Below, piece after piece: positions 36,108 through 44,016 of a DNA stretch of 64,000 nucleotides. The DNA is from an uncultured Phycisphaerales bacterium. GTDB taxonomy: Bacteria > Planctomycetota > Phycisphaerae > Sedimentisphaerales > Anaerohalosphaeraceae. The stretch's first letter is position 1. Each line of letters begins with the position of its first letter. Below the pieces are notes generated by a model, which worked only from the letters and a program-made list of their open reading frames with translations, did not search any database and was not told the DNA's origin. The stretch lies in assembly GCA_937868095.1 (NCBI GenBank), contig CALMLO010000036.1:1-64000 (forward strand), given 5' to 3'. The position numbers and the translations under genes were made by a program.

Positions 36108-37778
36108 ATGAACAGCGACCAGGTAAAGCAAGGATTTCAGCGTGCCCCTCACCGCGGTCTTCTTCGGGCCTGCGGGCTGAAGGATGAAGACCTGAACAAG
36201 CCCTTTATCGCCGTAGCAAACAGCTATTGCGATATTGTTCCCGGGCATATTCATCTGCGGGAGGCGGCCAAGGTTGTCAAAAACGCCATTCGCCAGGCCG
36301 GCGGGGTTCCTTTTGAATTTAATACCATTGCTATCTGCGACGGCATCGCCATGGGCCATACGGGGATGAAATATTCTCTGGCTTCGCGGGAAATCATTGC
36401 CGATTCGGTGGAGGCGATGCTGCGGGCCCATTGCTTTGACGGGGTGGTCTGCATTCCCAACTGCGACAAAATCGTCCCCGGGATGCTGATGGCGGCGGTG
36501 CGTGTGAATATTCCCACCCTTTTTGTTTCCGGCGGGCCGATGATTGCCGGAAAGACGAAAGACGGGAAAAAGATAGACTTAATCAGTATTTTTGAAGGGG
36601 TTGCCCAGTTTAAAATGGGTAAAATCACGGAAGAGCAGCTTTACGAACTTGAATGCTTTGCGTGTCCCTCCCAGGGCAGCTGCTCAGGGATGTTTACGGC
36701 AAACAGCATGAATTGCCTTTGCGAGGCCATCGGCATTGCTCTGCCCGGCAACGGCACGATACCGGCTGTGGACCGACGCCGGCAGAAATTGTATCGAAGA
36801 GCGGGACAGCGGATTGTTGAGATGGTTCAGGAAAACCTGAAACCGAAAGACATTATTACGGAAAAATCTATCGATAACGGCTTTGTTCTGGATATGGCGA
36901 TGGGCGGCTCAACCAATACGGTGCTGCATTCTCTGGCGGTTGCCAGTGAGGCCGGTATTGCCTATGACCTGGACCGAATCAACGCCATCAGCGACAAATG
37001 CCCCAATATCTGCAAGGTCTCTCCTTCCAGTCATTGGCATGTCGAAGATGTAGATGCCGCGGGCGGCATCAGCGCTATTCTCAAGGAAATCAGCAAGATT
37101 AAAGGTCTGCTGAATACCGACTGTATGACCGTTTGCGGAGTATCGCTTGGGGAGCGAATCCGAAAGGCCCGGATTCGCAATACGGAGTGCATCCGTCGCC
37201 TTGAACATGCCTATTCGAAAACAGGGGGGCTGGCTATTCTTCGCGGCAATCTGGCTCCAAATGGCTGTGTGGTCAAGACGGCCGGCGTATCGGAAACGAT
37301 GCTTACTCACAGCGGGCCTGCGGTGATTTTTGAGAGTCAGGAAGATGCCTGCGAGGGGATTCTTGCCGGTAAAGTCAAGGCCGGCGATGTTGTGGTGATT
37401 CGCTACGAGGGGCCGCGAGGCGGACCGGGAATGCAGGAAATGCTCAGCCCAACCAGTTATATTATGGGGGCCGGATTGGGCGATTCTGTGGCTTTGATTA
37501 CTGATGGGCGATTTTCCGGCGGTACACGCGGGGCCTGTATTGGGCATATCAGCCCGGAGGCGGCGCTGGGCGGACCGATTGCCCTGCTGCAGAATGGAGA
37601 TATTATCGAGATTGACATCCCTGCCAGAACCCTTCAGGTGCGGTTAAGCCCGGAAGAAATCGAGCAGCGGAAAGGCCGATGGGTTGCTCCAAAACCGCGA
37701 ATCACATACGGCTGTCTGGGGAAATATGCTGCGCTGGCCACCAGTGCCGACACCGGCGCGATTTTGAAATGGGATTGA
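36108..37778 (+). CDS. ilvD: Dihydroxy-acid dehydratase IlvD
   Basis: Makes the 2-oxo acids of valine and isoleucine synthesis. The iron-sulphur ligands can be seen in [23 protein letters not shown] and [16 protein letters not shown], with [12 protein letters not shown]-like ([13 protein letters not shown]) near the C-terminus. ATG 36108 gives 556 residues and the usual [17 protein letters not shown] start; ATG 36096, with AGAGGAG further upstream, is an alternative. It overlaps the following YkgJ gene by one base. Confidence 0.96.
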   Translation: MNSDQVKQGFQRAPHRGLLRACGLKDEDLNKPFIAVANSYCDIVPGHIHLREAAKVVKNAIRQAGGVPFEFNTIAICDGIAMGHTGMKYSLASREIIADSVEAMLRAHCFDGVVCIPNCDKIVPGMLMAAVRVNIPTLFVSGGPMIAGKTKDGKKIDLISIFEGVAQFKMGKITEEQLYELECFACPSQGSCSGMFTANSMNCLCEAIGIALPGNGTIPAVDRRRQKLYRRAGQRIVEMVQENLKPKDIITEKSIDNGFVLDMAMGGSTNTVLHSLAVASEAGIAYDLDRINAISDKCPNICKVSPSSHWHVEDVDAAGGISAILKEISKIKGLLNTDCMTVCGVSLGERIRKARIRNTECIRRLEHAYSKTGGLAILRGNLAPNGCVVKTAGVSETMLTHSGPAVIFESQEDACEGILAGKVKAGDVVVIRYEGPRGGPGMQEMLSPTSYIMGAGLGDSVALITDGRFSGGTRGACIGHISPEAALGGPIALLQNGDIIEIDIPARTLQVRLSPEEIEQRKGRWVAPKPRITYGCLGKYAALATSADTGAILKWD

Positions 37779-38263
37779 TGGGGATACCGTCTGACAAATG
37801 GTATGCCAAGGGGCTGCGGTTTGAATGCCGCCTCTGCGGCCGGTGCTGCGCCGGACCGGAGGAAGGGTATATTTGGCTCACGGGCCGGGAGTTGAGTCGG
37901 GCTGCGGAGTTTCTCAAAATGAGCCCCCAGGTCTTTCGCGAAAGATTTGTCAGGAGGATCGGGTTTTGGATGAGTCTGCTGGAGCATCCGCAGACCAAGG
38001 ACTGCATCTTCCTGACGGATATCGGCCTGGGCAGACGCGGGTGTGCGATTTATCCGGTTCGGCCTCTTCAATGCTGTACGTGGCCTTTTTGGACGGAAAA
38101 CCTTCGAAGCATCTATACCTGGGAAAAGGCCGCAGCTAAATGTCCGGGCATCAATCAGGGACCTTTGTGGAGTTTTGAAGAAATTGAGCGACGGCGAACC
38201 GCAAAATCCGGTTTCGACGGACTGTCTGGAGCTGATTCTCCAGCGGGTTCAGCAGGTTTATGA
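37778..38263 (+). CDS. YkgJ-family cysteine-cluster protein (first copy)
   Basis: A 161-residue protein with a YkgJ/Fe-S-type cysteine cluster: FECRLCGRCCAGPEEGYIWL near the start, then RRGCAIYPVRPLQCCTWPFW. Such proteins probably bind zinc or an iron-sulphur cluster; their function is unknown. The start is ATG 37778 (TGATG with the ilvD stop) or ATG 37769, which overlaps ilvD by 10 nt. The tail after EEIERRR overlaps the next gene in another frame. Confidence 0.8.
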   Translation: MGIPSDKWYAKGLRFECRLCGRCCAGPEEGYIWLTGRELSRAAEFLKMSPQVFRERFVRRIGFWMSLLEHPQTKDCIFLTDIGLGRRGCAIYPVRPLQCCTWPFWTENLRSIYTWEKAAAKCPGINQGPLWSFEEIERRRTAKSGFDGLSGADSPAGSAGL

Positions 38264-38639
38264 CTGGCTTGGGGAGCAAACGGCTGCACTGAAGCCCTCT
38301 TGCCGGGTGTGCGGTGTCTGCTGTGATTTTGATCACTACGGTCATCGTCTCTACATTACTACGCCGGAGATGCTCTATTTTCTGCATTATCTGCCTTTTG
38401 ACCTTCGCCCGATGACAGATGGGGTTTGTCCCTATCGTCAGGAGGACCGATGCAGCGTTTATTCGCGGCGGTTTGCCGCCTGCCGCATTTTTTGCTGTAC
38501 CACCGACCCACACCGGCAGCATCAGCTCAGCGAAGAAGCCATCGCCCGTCTCAAGTCCATCTGCCGAGAGTATGATTTGGCTTACCGCTATATTGACTTG
38601 AAATATGCATTGAGCCGCCCTGAATTATTGTTTGCATAG
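38175..38639 (+). CDS. YkgJ-family cysteine-cluster protein (second copy)
   Basis: A second YkgJ-type protein: CRVCGVCCDFDHYGHRLYIT, then CPYRQEDRCSVYSRRFAACRIFCC. It is a distant paralog of the preceding gene. The start is uncertain: the frame has no ATG, and TTG 38175 or TTG 38184 give sensible N-termini (KKLSDGEPQNP). A GTG at 38043 would read out of frame through the cysteine core of the first copy and is rejected. The two genes overlap by about 90 nt in different frames. Confidence 0.7.
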   Translation: MKKLSDGEPQNPVSTDCLELILQRVQQVYDWLGEQTAALKPSCRVCGVCCDFDHYGHRLYITTPEMLYFLHYLPFDLRPMTDGVCPYRQEDRCSVYSRRFAACRIFCCTTDPHRQHQLSEEAIARLKSICREYDLAYRYIDLKYALSRPELLFA

Positions 38640-38718
38640 TTTCCTTCGTTACTCTGTATTTTTCCCGGCGGGTTTTTCAGAAAACAGATGCTTTGAGCCA
38701 AAAGTCCGCAGAAAATCC

Positions 38719-38746
38719 TTGTACTTATAAACTTTTTGTTTATAAT
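38719..38746 (+). promoter_or_regulatory. Sigma-70-type promoter for the ferritin-like gene
   Basis: TTGTAC at 38719-38724 and the consensus TATAAT at 38741-38746 are 16 bases apart, in an AT-rich stretch about 65 bp before the ATG. Confidence 0.65.
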
Positions 38747-38812
38747 AACGTAAAAGGAAGAGGAGCGCAAAAGGTTGTGTTCTCACAAAGTGTTTTTTGG
38801 GTGGGAACCATC

Positions 38813-39265
38813 ATGGTCGAGTTTCATACCATTGACGGCATTTTGAGATTTGCGCTGGCCCTCGAAGCGTCTTCTGAGAATTTGTATCACCGCCTGGCGG
38901 ATGCAATTGCCGACCCCGCTGTCCAGTCGATCTTTACGGCTTTGGCCCAGGCCGAGGCACGCCAGAGGGAATCCATCGAACTGGAGTTGTTCAAGATAGG
39001 TTCTACCATCACTCCCAGCGATGTTCCTTCGGAGCCGACGGGCGAAGAATGGCCCGAACTGCCTTTGCTGGCGCGGGGAATGTCGGTGAAAGATGCCTTT
39101 GATTTGGCGATGCAGCGGCAGCGATGTTCTTTTCAGCTTTTTTCGGAACTGATGGCTGGTGCTGAAGATCCGGAAGCGGCGGACGTGCTTTTTAGTTTGG
39201 CGGAGCGGGAGATGCGCCATTTGATTCAGCTGGAAAGGGACTATAAATCGATTTTTCCGCAGTGA
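38813..39265 (+). CDS. Ferritin-like domain protein
   Basis: A 150-residue all-helical protein of the ferritin-like/rubrerythrin superfamily. The repeated metal-binding pattern is visible: FALALEASSENLYHRLADAI near residue 15, LAQAEARQRESIELELFKIG, then a long second half with CSFQLFSELM and LAEREMRHLIQLERDYKSIF at the end. The glutamates in these helices fit a diiron site; a peroxide-scavenging role is typical of rubrerythrins, but no rubredoxin domain is present. ATG 38813 follows TGGGA. Confidence 0.75.
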   Translation: MVEFHTIDGILRFALALEASSENLYHRLADAIADPAVQSIFTALAQAEARQRESIELELFKIGSTITPSDVPSEPTGEEWPELPLLARGMSVKDAFDLAMQRQRCSFQLFSELMAGAEDPEAADVLFSLAEREMRHLIQLERDYKSIFPQ

Positions 39266-39277
39266 AGTCGGCGCGGA

Positions 39278-39297
39278 CCTGCCTTTGCACCGGCAGG
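39278..39297. terminator. Short bidirectional terminator between convergent genes
   Basis: CCTGCC (39278-39283) pairs with GGCAGG (39292-39297) between the ferritin-like gene and coaD. The stem is short and the T run weak. Confidence 0.4.
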
Positions 39298-39299
39298 GT

Positions 39300-39821
39300 T
39301 TATTCCGGTACGTCGTTTTCTTTGGAGGGACGTCGGGTAGATACTTTTTTTCGAAGCTGCTGATAAACCGATGGGGGAATCAATCCGGAAACATCTCCTC
39401 CCAGGAGGGCCAGCTGGCGAACAATCGCTGAGCTGACATAGCCGTATTCTTCGCTGGTCATAATGAAAACAGTTTCAATGCCGGCAATTTTCCGGTTTGT
39501 CATTGCCAGCTGAAATTCATATTCCACATCGGTGAGGTTTCGCAGTCCCCGGAGCATTACCCTGGCTCCTTTGCGGGCGGCAAACTCGACTGTCAGGATA
39601 TCGTAGCTTTCCACGGAGACACGGGGCATATCGGCCACCAGCGTTCGAATCATTTCGACTCGTTCGGCCTTGGTGAATAATTCCTCTTTTTCGGGGTTTT
39701 GTCCAACGGCTACAATGAGTCGGTCGAACAGGTTGTAGCCCCGACGAATCACATCCAGATGACCGTTGGTAATCGGGTCAAACGAACCCGGAAAAACAGC
39801 TGTAATCGGCTGACGTTCCAT
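39300..39821 (-). CDS. coaD: Phosphopantetheine adenylyltransferase CoaD
   Basis: Transfers AMP from ATP to 4'-phosphopantetheine in coenzyme A synthesis. AVFPGSFDPITNGHLDVIRR carries the T/HxGH nucleotide-binding motif, GLRNLTDVEYEFQLAMTNRK is family-specific, and YGYVSSAIVRQLA is the ISSS-type loop. It has 173 residues, slightly longer at the C-terminus than usual. The HD-like gene lies 56 bp upstream on the same strand. Confidence 0.95.
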   Translation of the reverse strand: MERQPITAVFPGSFDPITNGHLDVIRRGYNLFDRLIVAVGQNPEKEELFTKAERVEMIRTLVADMPRVSVESYDILTVEFAARKGARVMLRGLRNLTDVEYEFQLAMTNRKIAGIETVFIMTSEEYGYVSSAIVRQLALLGGDVSGLIPPSVYQQLRKKVSTRRPSKENDVPE

Positions 39822-39876
39822 GGATTTTCCTTTTCACTGCCGGCGCCGCCGGCAGGGCGTCTTCTTCGATATGATA

Positions 39877-40563
39877 TTAGAGAGTGCCGCCGAAGGATTC
39901 AAGGTCTTGTCCAAAATATTCTTTACGAAGCTGCTGGATGTAGCGTTCCATTGCCTCAAATCGGTCCTGGGCAATCCGGCGGACAGAGGGGAAATGGAAT
40001 CCTTCTTTGAGACGGGCTTCCCAATAGCGGTATTCAATCCTTCGATCCCATCCTTCCAACAAGGCCCCCGGCCCTTTGCCCTGCAGGATGCAGCGGCGGA
40101 TTTCATGGACGATGCCCAGCGCCCCAATTTCGTCGAGCATTCGCGCATCTGAAAGAATCCTGGCTTCGAGCAGTTGGGTAGAGCGGTTTTCTGATTCTGC
40201 GATAATACGACATATAAGGTCTGCTTTGCCTTCAAGACAGGGGTCTTTTTCTTTGCCTTTGATGATTTGGATGGAATTCTCTCGCAATTGCTTTCCCTGC
40301 AATTGGAGGGCCGCCCATCCCGTTTTGCCTTCTATTTGGGTGGAAATCCGGTATCCTGCATCGGAAAGATAGGCCGCTGCCAGGAGAGCAAACAGGTCGA
40401 AGGAAACGCCTTTTTTTGTTAATTCGGGTAATTTAGAGATTTGTTCTGCATTTCGGGCGATTCTCTTGGCTCTGTCCCACAGCCATCGCTCGATATGCCC
40501 CGAAGATACTTGGAAGGTTAACACCTCCTCCGCGAGGCGCTGGATTCTTTCCATCTGTGCCAT
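39877..40563 (-). CDS. HD-domain-like protein with degenerate active site (YedJ type)
   Basis: A 228-residue helical protein that follows the order of YedJ-like HD phosphohydrolases: HIERWLWDRA near residue 23 (first His), then AAAYLSDAGYR where the catalytic HD should be (Ser67-Asp68), then SDARMLDEIGALGIVHEI and a C-terminal part like RLAEERHxxMExFLxQ of the family. The Ser at the His position suggests a non-catalytic or altered enzyme. The function is unknown. It is next to coaD on the same strand. Confidence 0.6.
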   Translation of the reverse strand: MAQMERIQRLAEEVLTFQVSSGHIERWLWDRAKRIARNAEQISKLPELTKKGVSFDLFALLAAAYLSDAGYRISTQIEGKTGWAALQLQGKQLRENSIQIIKGKEKDPCLEGKADLICRIIAESENRSTQLLEARILSDARMLDEIGALGIVHEIRRCILQGKGPGALLEGWDRRIEYRYWEARLKEGFHFPSVRRIAQDRFEAMERYIQQLRKEYFGQDLESFGGTL

Positions 40564-40797
40564 ACATCCTCCTGTTGGCGCATTGGATATAGTATGAAAA
40601 AGGGGGAAGATGCGTCAAGCAATTTCTGTTCCGGCCGCTTGATTTCGGCTGTTTTATTCCGGATAAACCTTACATCCGCACCTCGGCGGAATCGGTATAG
40701 AACATAGGGATGTTTTGGACGCTATTTTAGGAATCCCCATCGTTTTTTATTTTCTATATTTTTAGAGGTATGAACGAAAAGTTTTTATGATTTTTGT

Positions 40798-40824
40798 TTG
40801 AACCGCCGAAATAATTGATACAAT
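40798..40824 (+). promoter_or_regulatory. Candidate promoter for the amidase-like gene
   Basis: TTGAAC at 40798-40803 and TACAAT at 40819-40824 are 15 bases apart, 25 bp before ATG 40849. This is the only promoter-like pair noticed in the roughly 285-bp gene-free gap 40564-40848. Confidence 0.4.
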
Positions 40825-40848
40825 GGTGTTGATTGATTCAGAGCGGGT

Positions 40849-41415
40849 ATGAGATGGACATCTTTTCATGGGCGCACAGGGATGGGCATGAGTCGACAGA
40901 ATCGAACGTTTTTTGTTTGGGTTTCGCTGGTTGCTTCGATGACAATCGCTGGTTTTCTGCTGATGCTGCTTGATCAGCAGACGCCGGTAACCGGGGCATA
41001 TAGTTTAGCCAGTTATTTACGACTGGATCCGATTGAAAAGGCGGCGTTTCGTCCGATAAGTGTGCCGCTCGGGACGTGGAATCGGATAGAGGTGTATTAC
41101 AGCCGGACCAGTTCGGGCAATGCGGCTGATTTGGCGATGGTTTCTACTCTGCGCGATACCGCCAGGGCCGATTTTCATTTTGTGGTCGGCAACGGCAAAG
41201 GGGCTGGCGATGGTCAGATTCAATGTACCGACAGCTGGATTCACCAGAAGAGTGCTAATGGGATTATCCGGATTTGCGTCGTAGGAGATTTGTACAGCAG
41301 CCCTGTGACGGATTACCAGATTCGTCGAACCACTACTCTGGTTGAATCGCTGAGCCGGCACTTTAATATTAAGACCCAATACATCCATTATCCTGTTAAC
41401 TGGCAACTGTTGTAA
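40849..41415 (+). CDS. Membrane-anchored amidase-2/PGRP-like protein, likely degenerate
   Basis: A 188-residue protein with one N-terminal membrane segment (FFVWVSLVASMTIAGFLLML). The rest resembles an N-acetylmuramoyl-L-alanine amidase (amidase_2/PGRP) domain: RIEVYYSRTSSGN in the first strand, ADFHFVVGNGKGAGDGQIQ, then RICVVGDLYSSPVTDYQI and a helix before HFNIKTQYIHYP. The first zinc His pair, HHS in active enzymes, is YYS here (83-85) and the cysteine/His of the C-terminal end are absent. It is probably a peptidoglycan-binding pseudoenzyme. The start could be 40849 or 40882. Confidence 0.6.
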   Translation: MRWTSFHGRTGMGMSRQNRTFFVWVSLVASMTIAGFLLMLLDQQTPVTGAYSLASYLRLDPIEKAAFRPISVPLGTWNRIEVYYSRTSSGNAADLAMVSTLRDTARADFHFVVGNGKGAGDGQIQCTDSWIHQKSANGIIRICVVGDLYSSPVTDYQIRRTTTLVESLSRHFNIKTQYIHYPVNWQLL

Positions 41416-41438
41416 AAATACTTTTTGGTTGTTTGTTC

Positions 41439-41468
41439 AAAGCCGCCTTTTTGAAGGGCGGTTTTTTT
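41439..41468 (+). terminator. Rho-independent terminator after the amidase-like gene
   Basis: AAAGCCGCC (41439-41447) pairs with GGGCGGTTT across a short loop, and a T tract follows to 41468. Confidence 0.8.
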
Positions 41469-41522
41469 GTTCCACTCGATGGCGGGGTTTCTTGTTTTGT
41501 CTTTTGTTGGGGAAGGAATCGT

Positions 41523-41550
41523 TTGCATCCCGCATTGGATTTGCTATAAT
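41523..41550 (+). promoter_or_regulatory. Sigma-70-type promoter for the GH10-like gene
   Basis: TTGCAT at 41523-41528 and consensus TATAAT at 41545-41550 are 16 bases apart, about 50 bp before the TTG start. Confidence 0.6.
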
Positions 41551-41602
41551 CCCTCTCACTGTCTTTTAAACACAAACAAGTTTTTGGGGATCGGAGAAGA
41601 TA

Positions 41603-43078
41603 TTGAAATTTCAGGTTTTTCAGGATGGCGAACTTGCCAAGGATTTTTCTCTGGCAGCGGCTTATATGTTTGGAGCGGACCTGATTCCTCTTTATCAGGT
41701 GCAGATGGAATACAAGGATGGGCTGATCGAATGTGCGAAGCGAAGTCCTGATTCAGCCGGTTTGGCACTGCTTTGGTCCGTCAAAGAGGCAGGTCGGCTT
41801 CTGCTTTCGACCACTCGCCTGCCGGAGCGTCCGGAACCCTACAATCTGAATGTGGAACTGGCCCGTGCCCGCCTGATGCAGATTACCCTCAAGCGGGAGG
41901 ATTGGGCCTTGTTCGAGGAAGACAGCCATTTTGCTGATTTGGCCCACGAGGCGCAGGACCTGTTTATTCAGTCTCTTCTTCATATTTCGGATCCTGGCAA
42001 GGCGTCGGTTCTGGCGGACCAGTCTCTGGAAAAAGGTCTTCAGTTTTCCGAACAGCTGGCGGCCCGTCACGCCGAGCAATTGCTGGCGCTTCGCTGCCGG
42101 CATCGCGGTCTTGGACGGCACTCGCTGGGGGTTGTGATTGATTTAGACCGGGTTTCCGATCAGACCTATCGGCGCTGGCTGCTTGAAATGTTCGGGTATG
42201 TGACTATTCCGATGGAATGGGGTCGGATTGAAACCAAGGCCGGCCATTATGACTTCGAGCTGATTGACCGCTGCATGGATTTTTTGGCTGGCCGGCGTCT
42301 TTCCCTGTGTGCCGGGCCTTTGCTTCGTTTCACGGCGGACAGTCTGCCGGCCTGGCTGTCGTCCGAAAAGATGGAGTTTGAGAAAATCCGCGAGGCCGCT
42401 TATGAGTTTGTGACACGGGTCGTGACCCGTTATGCCAAATACATTCATACCTGGCAGGTCATTTCCGGGATGCATGCGTGGAACTTCTTCGGGTTCACAT
42501 TTGAACAGATTATCGAGATGACGCGGACGGCCTGTCTGGCGGCTAAGTCTGCCGATACCAAATCCCGTAAAATCATTGAAATTGTATCACCGTGGGGGGA
42601 GTATTATGCGATAGACCGAACGACTATTCCGCCGCTGGTTTATACGGATATGGTTATCCAGAGCGGCATCAATTTTGATGCCATCGGACTTCAATTTCTT
42701 TTCGGCGCTAATGTTCCGGGGATGCACGTGCGGGATATGATGCAGATTTCGTCTCGTCTGGACCTCTTTGCGCAGGTTGCCAAGCCGGTTCATATTACCC
42801 TTACCGGTGTGCCGGACCGGTTTGCTGATTCTGACGGCGATCCGGAGTTGTGCGGGTACTGGCACAAACCCTGGTCGCAGGACGTTCAGGCCCAATGGAT
42901 TGAGAGTTTTTACAGGGCGGCCCTGAGCCGTTCCTATATCAATACGGTTACCTATACTGCTCTGGCCGACAGTCCGGGAAAGCCGCTGGCAGGGTATGGG
43001 CTGCTTGATGAAAACCTCAATCCCAAAAAAGGTCTCTTGACCATTGCCAAGTTTCAGAAACTGATTGAGAAACGATAG
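41603..43078 (+). CDS. GH10-like protein lacking the catalytic glutamates
   Basis: A 491-residue protein. Residues 1-170 form an unrecognised N-terminal domain. The rest looks like a (beta/alpha)8 barrel of the glycoside hydrolase 10 type: FGYVTIPMEWGRIETKAGHYDFELID resembles the strand-2 region, and YIHTWQVISGMHAWN (W284) sits where GH10 has WDVVNE. The acid/base Glu is replaced (Gly289), and the later nucleophile position ITLTG (Leu400) lacks the Glu of TELD. It is therefore probably not a xylanase. No signal peptide is seen. The start TTG 41603 has GGAGA upstream. Confidence 0.6.
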   Translation: MKFQVFQDGELAKDFSLAAAYMFGADLIPLYQVQMEYKDGLIECAKRSPDSAGLALLWSVKEAGRLLLSTTRLPERPEPYNLNVELARARLMQITLKREDWALFEEDSHFADLAHEAQDLFIQSLLHISDPGKASVLADQSLEKGLQFSEQLAARHAEQLLALRCRHRGLGRHSLGVVIDLDRVSDQTYRRWLLEMFGYVTIPMEWGRIETKAGHYDFELIDRCMDFLAGRRLSLCAGPLLRFTADSLPAWLSSEKMEFEKIREAAYEFVTRVVTRYAKYIHTWQVISGMHAWNFFGFTFEQIIEMTRTACLAAKSADTKSRKIIEIVSPWGEYYAIDRTTIPPLVYTDMVIQSGINFDAIGLQFLFGANVPGMHVRDMMQISSRLDLFAQVAKPVHITLTGVPDRFADSDGDPELCGYWHKPWSQDVQAQWIESFYRAALSRSYINTVTYTALADSPGKPLAGYGLLDENLNPKKGLLTIAKFQKLIEKR

Positions 43079-43081
43079 CAT

Positions 43082-43510
43082 TTGAGGGCCCAGGTGTACG
43101 CGGACGAATCAAATCTCAGGGGGACAGATGCTCAGGCCCGCACCCGCCGGACGGTCGAAGGGCTGCAAGGGTATCAGGCGGTCGCGGCTGTGTGTCTGTT
43201 GGTCCTTGTTTTCCTTGCGGGGAAGGTTTGGGTGCTTGAGCATGCGAAGCCGGCTGATGCGGTCCTTTGGGATCGGATCAACCCCAATACGGCTTCGATG
43301 GGCAGTTTGATGCGGCTGGAGGGAATCGGGCCGGTGCGGGCGCTGCAGATTGTTGAGTATCGCCGGCATGAGGCGGCAGGCCGGCCGCCTTTTGAAAAGG
43401 CGGACGATTTGGAAAAAGTGTCCGGGATTGGGCCGAAAACCGTCTTCAAAATCGCCCCCTCTCTCTGGTTTGACCTGACTGCTCCGCAAGCGAATGAAGG
43501 GATAGAGTAG
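43082..43510 (+). CDS. ComEA-like helix-hairpin-helix protein with one membrane segment
   Basis: A 142-residue protein with one membrane segment (AVAAVCLLVLVFLAGKVWVL, about 34-53) and a C-terminal pair of helix-hairpin-helix units: INPNTASMGSLMRLEGIGPVRALQIVEYR and LEKVSGIGPKTVFKIAP. This arrangement resembles ComEA, a DNA-binding competence protein, but other HhH membrane proteins exist. The start is uncertain; TTG 43082 is the first start in frame and lacks a good Shine-Dalgarno sequence. It follows the GH10-like gene by 3 bp. Confidence 0.7.
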   Translation: MRAQVYADESNLRGTDAQARTRRTVEGLQGYQAVAAVCLLVLVFLAGKVWVLEHAKPADAVLWDRINPNTASMGSLMRLEGIGPVRALQIVEYRRHEAAGRPPFEKADDLEKVSGIGPKTVFKIAPSLWFDLTAPQANEGIE

Positions 43511-43515
43511 CTGGA

Positions 43516-44007
43516 ATGGCAGAATGGGAAATCAAAAAACCGCTCGGCCGCTGTTCCGTTACCGGCAAAGAGTTTGCGGTGGACGAAGAATATTATGCCG
43601 CCCTGGTCGAGACGCCGCAGGGATTGGAAAGGCAGGATTTCTGCAAAGAATACTGGGAGGCCAGCCGGCCGGAGGTGTATTGCTTCTGGAAGACCCGAAT
43701 GCCCAATCCTCAGAAAAAAAAGCAGATGTTTATCGACCCGGAAATGCTTTTGACTTTTTTTGACCGTCTGGCGGATGAAACCGAGCCGGAAAAGATGAAT
43801 TTCCGCTTTGTGCTGATGCTGGTGCTGATGCGCAAAAAACGTCTGAAATATGAGTCCGGCCGAATGGACAACGGGCGGGAAATCTGGACGGTGCGGGTGG
43901 TCGGGCAAGAGCGGGCAGTGGATGTAGTCAATCCAAAACTAACCGATGAGCAGATTCAGCAATTGTCTGGGCAGATGAGTCAGATTCTTCAGGTAGAACT
44001 TGATTAG
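43516..44007 (+). CDS. Conserved hypothetical protein
   Basis: A 163-residue soluble protein with no signal peptide. The N-terminus has a small cysteine pattern (RCSVTGKEFAVDEEYYAAL ... DFCKEYWE), like the zinc-binding start of proteins that read CxxxxxxF..GE; then a mostly helical region (MNFRFVLMLVLMRKKRLKYE). I do not know its function. It lies 6 bp after the HhH gene and 10 bp before the lipoprotein gene, so these three genes and the GH10-like gene are probably one operon. Confidence 0.65.
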   Translation: MAEWEIKKPLGRCSVTGKEFAVDEEYYAALVETPQGLERQDFCKEYWEASRPEVYCFWKTRMPNPQKKKQMFIDPEMLLTFFDRLADETEPEKMNFRFVLMLVLMRKKRLKYESGRMDNGREIWTVRVVGQERAVDVVNPKLTDEQIQQLSGQMSQILQVELD

Positions 44008-44016
44008 GAATCTATT

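Noticed and set aside
38641-38690. CCCG/CGGG pattern followed by T residues after the second YkgJ gene
   Set aside because: The stem is only 3-4 bp; not convincing as a terminator.
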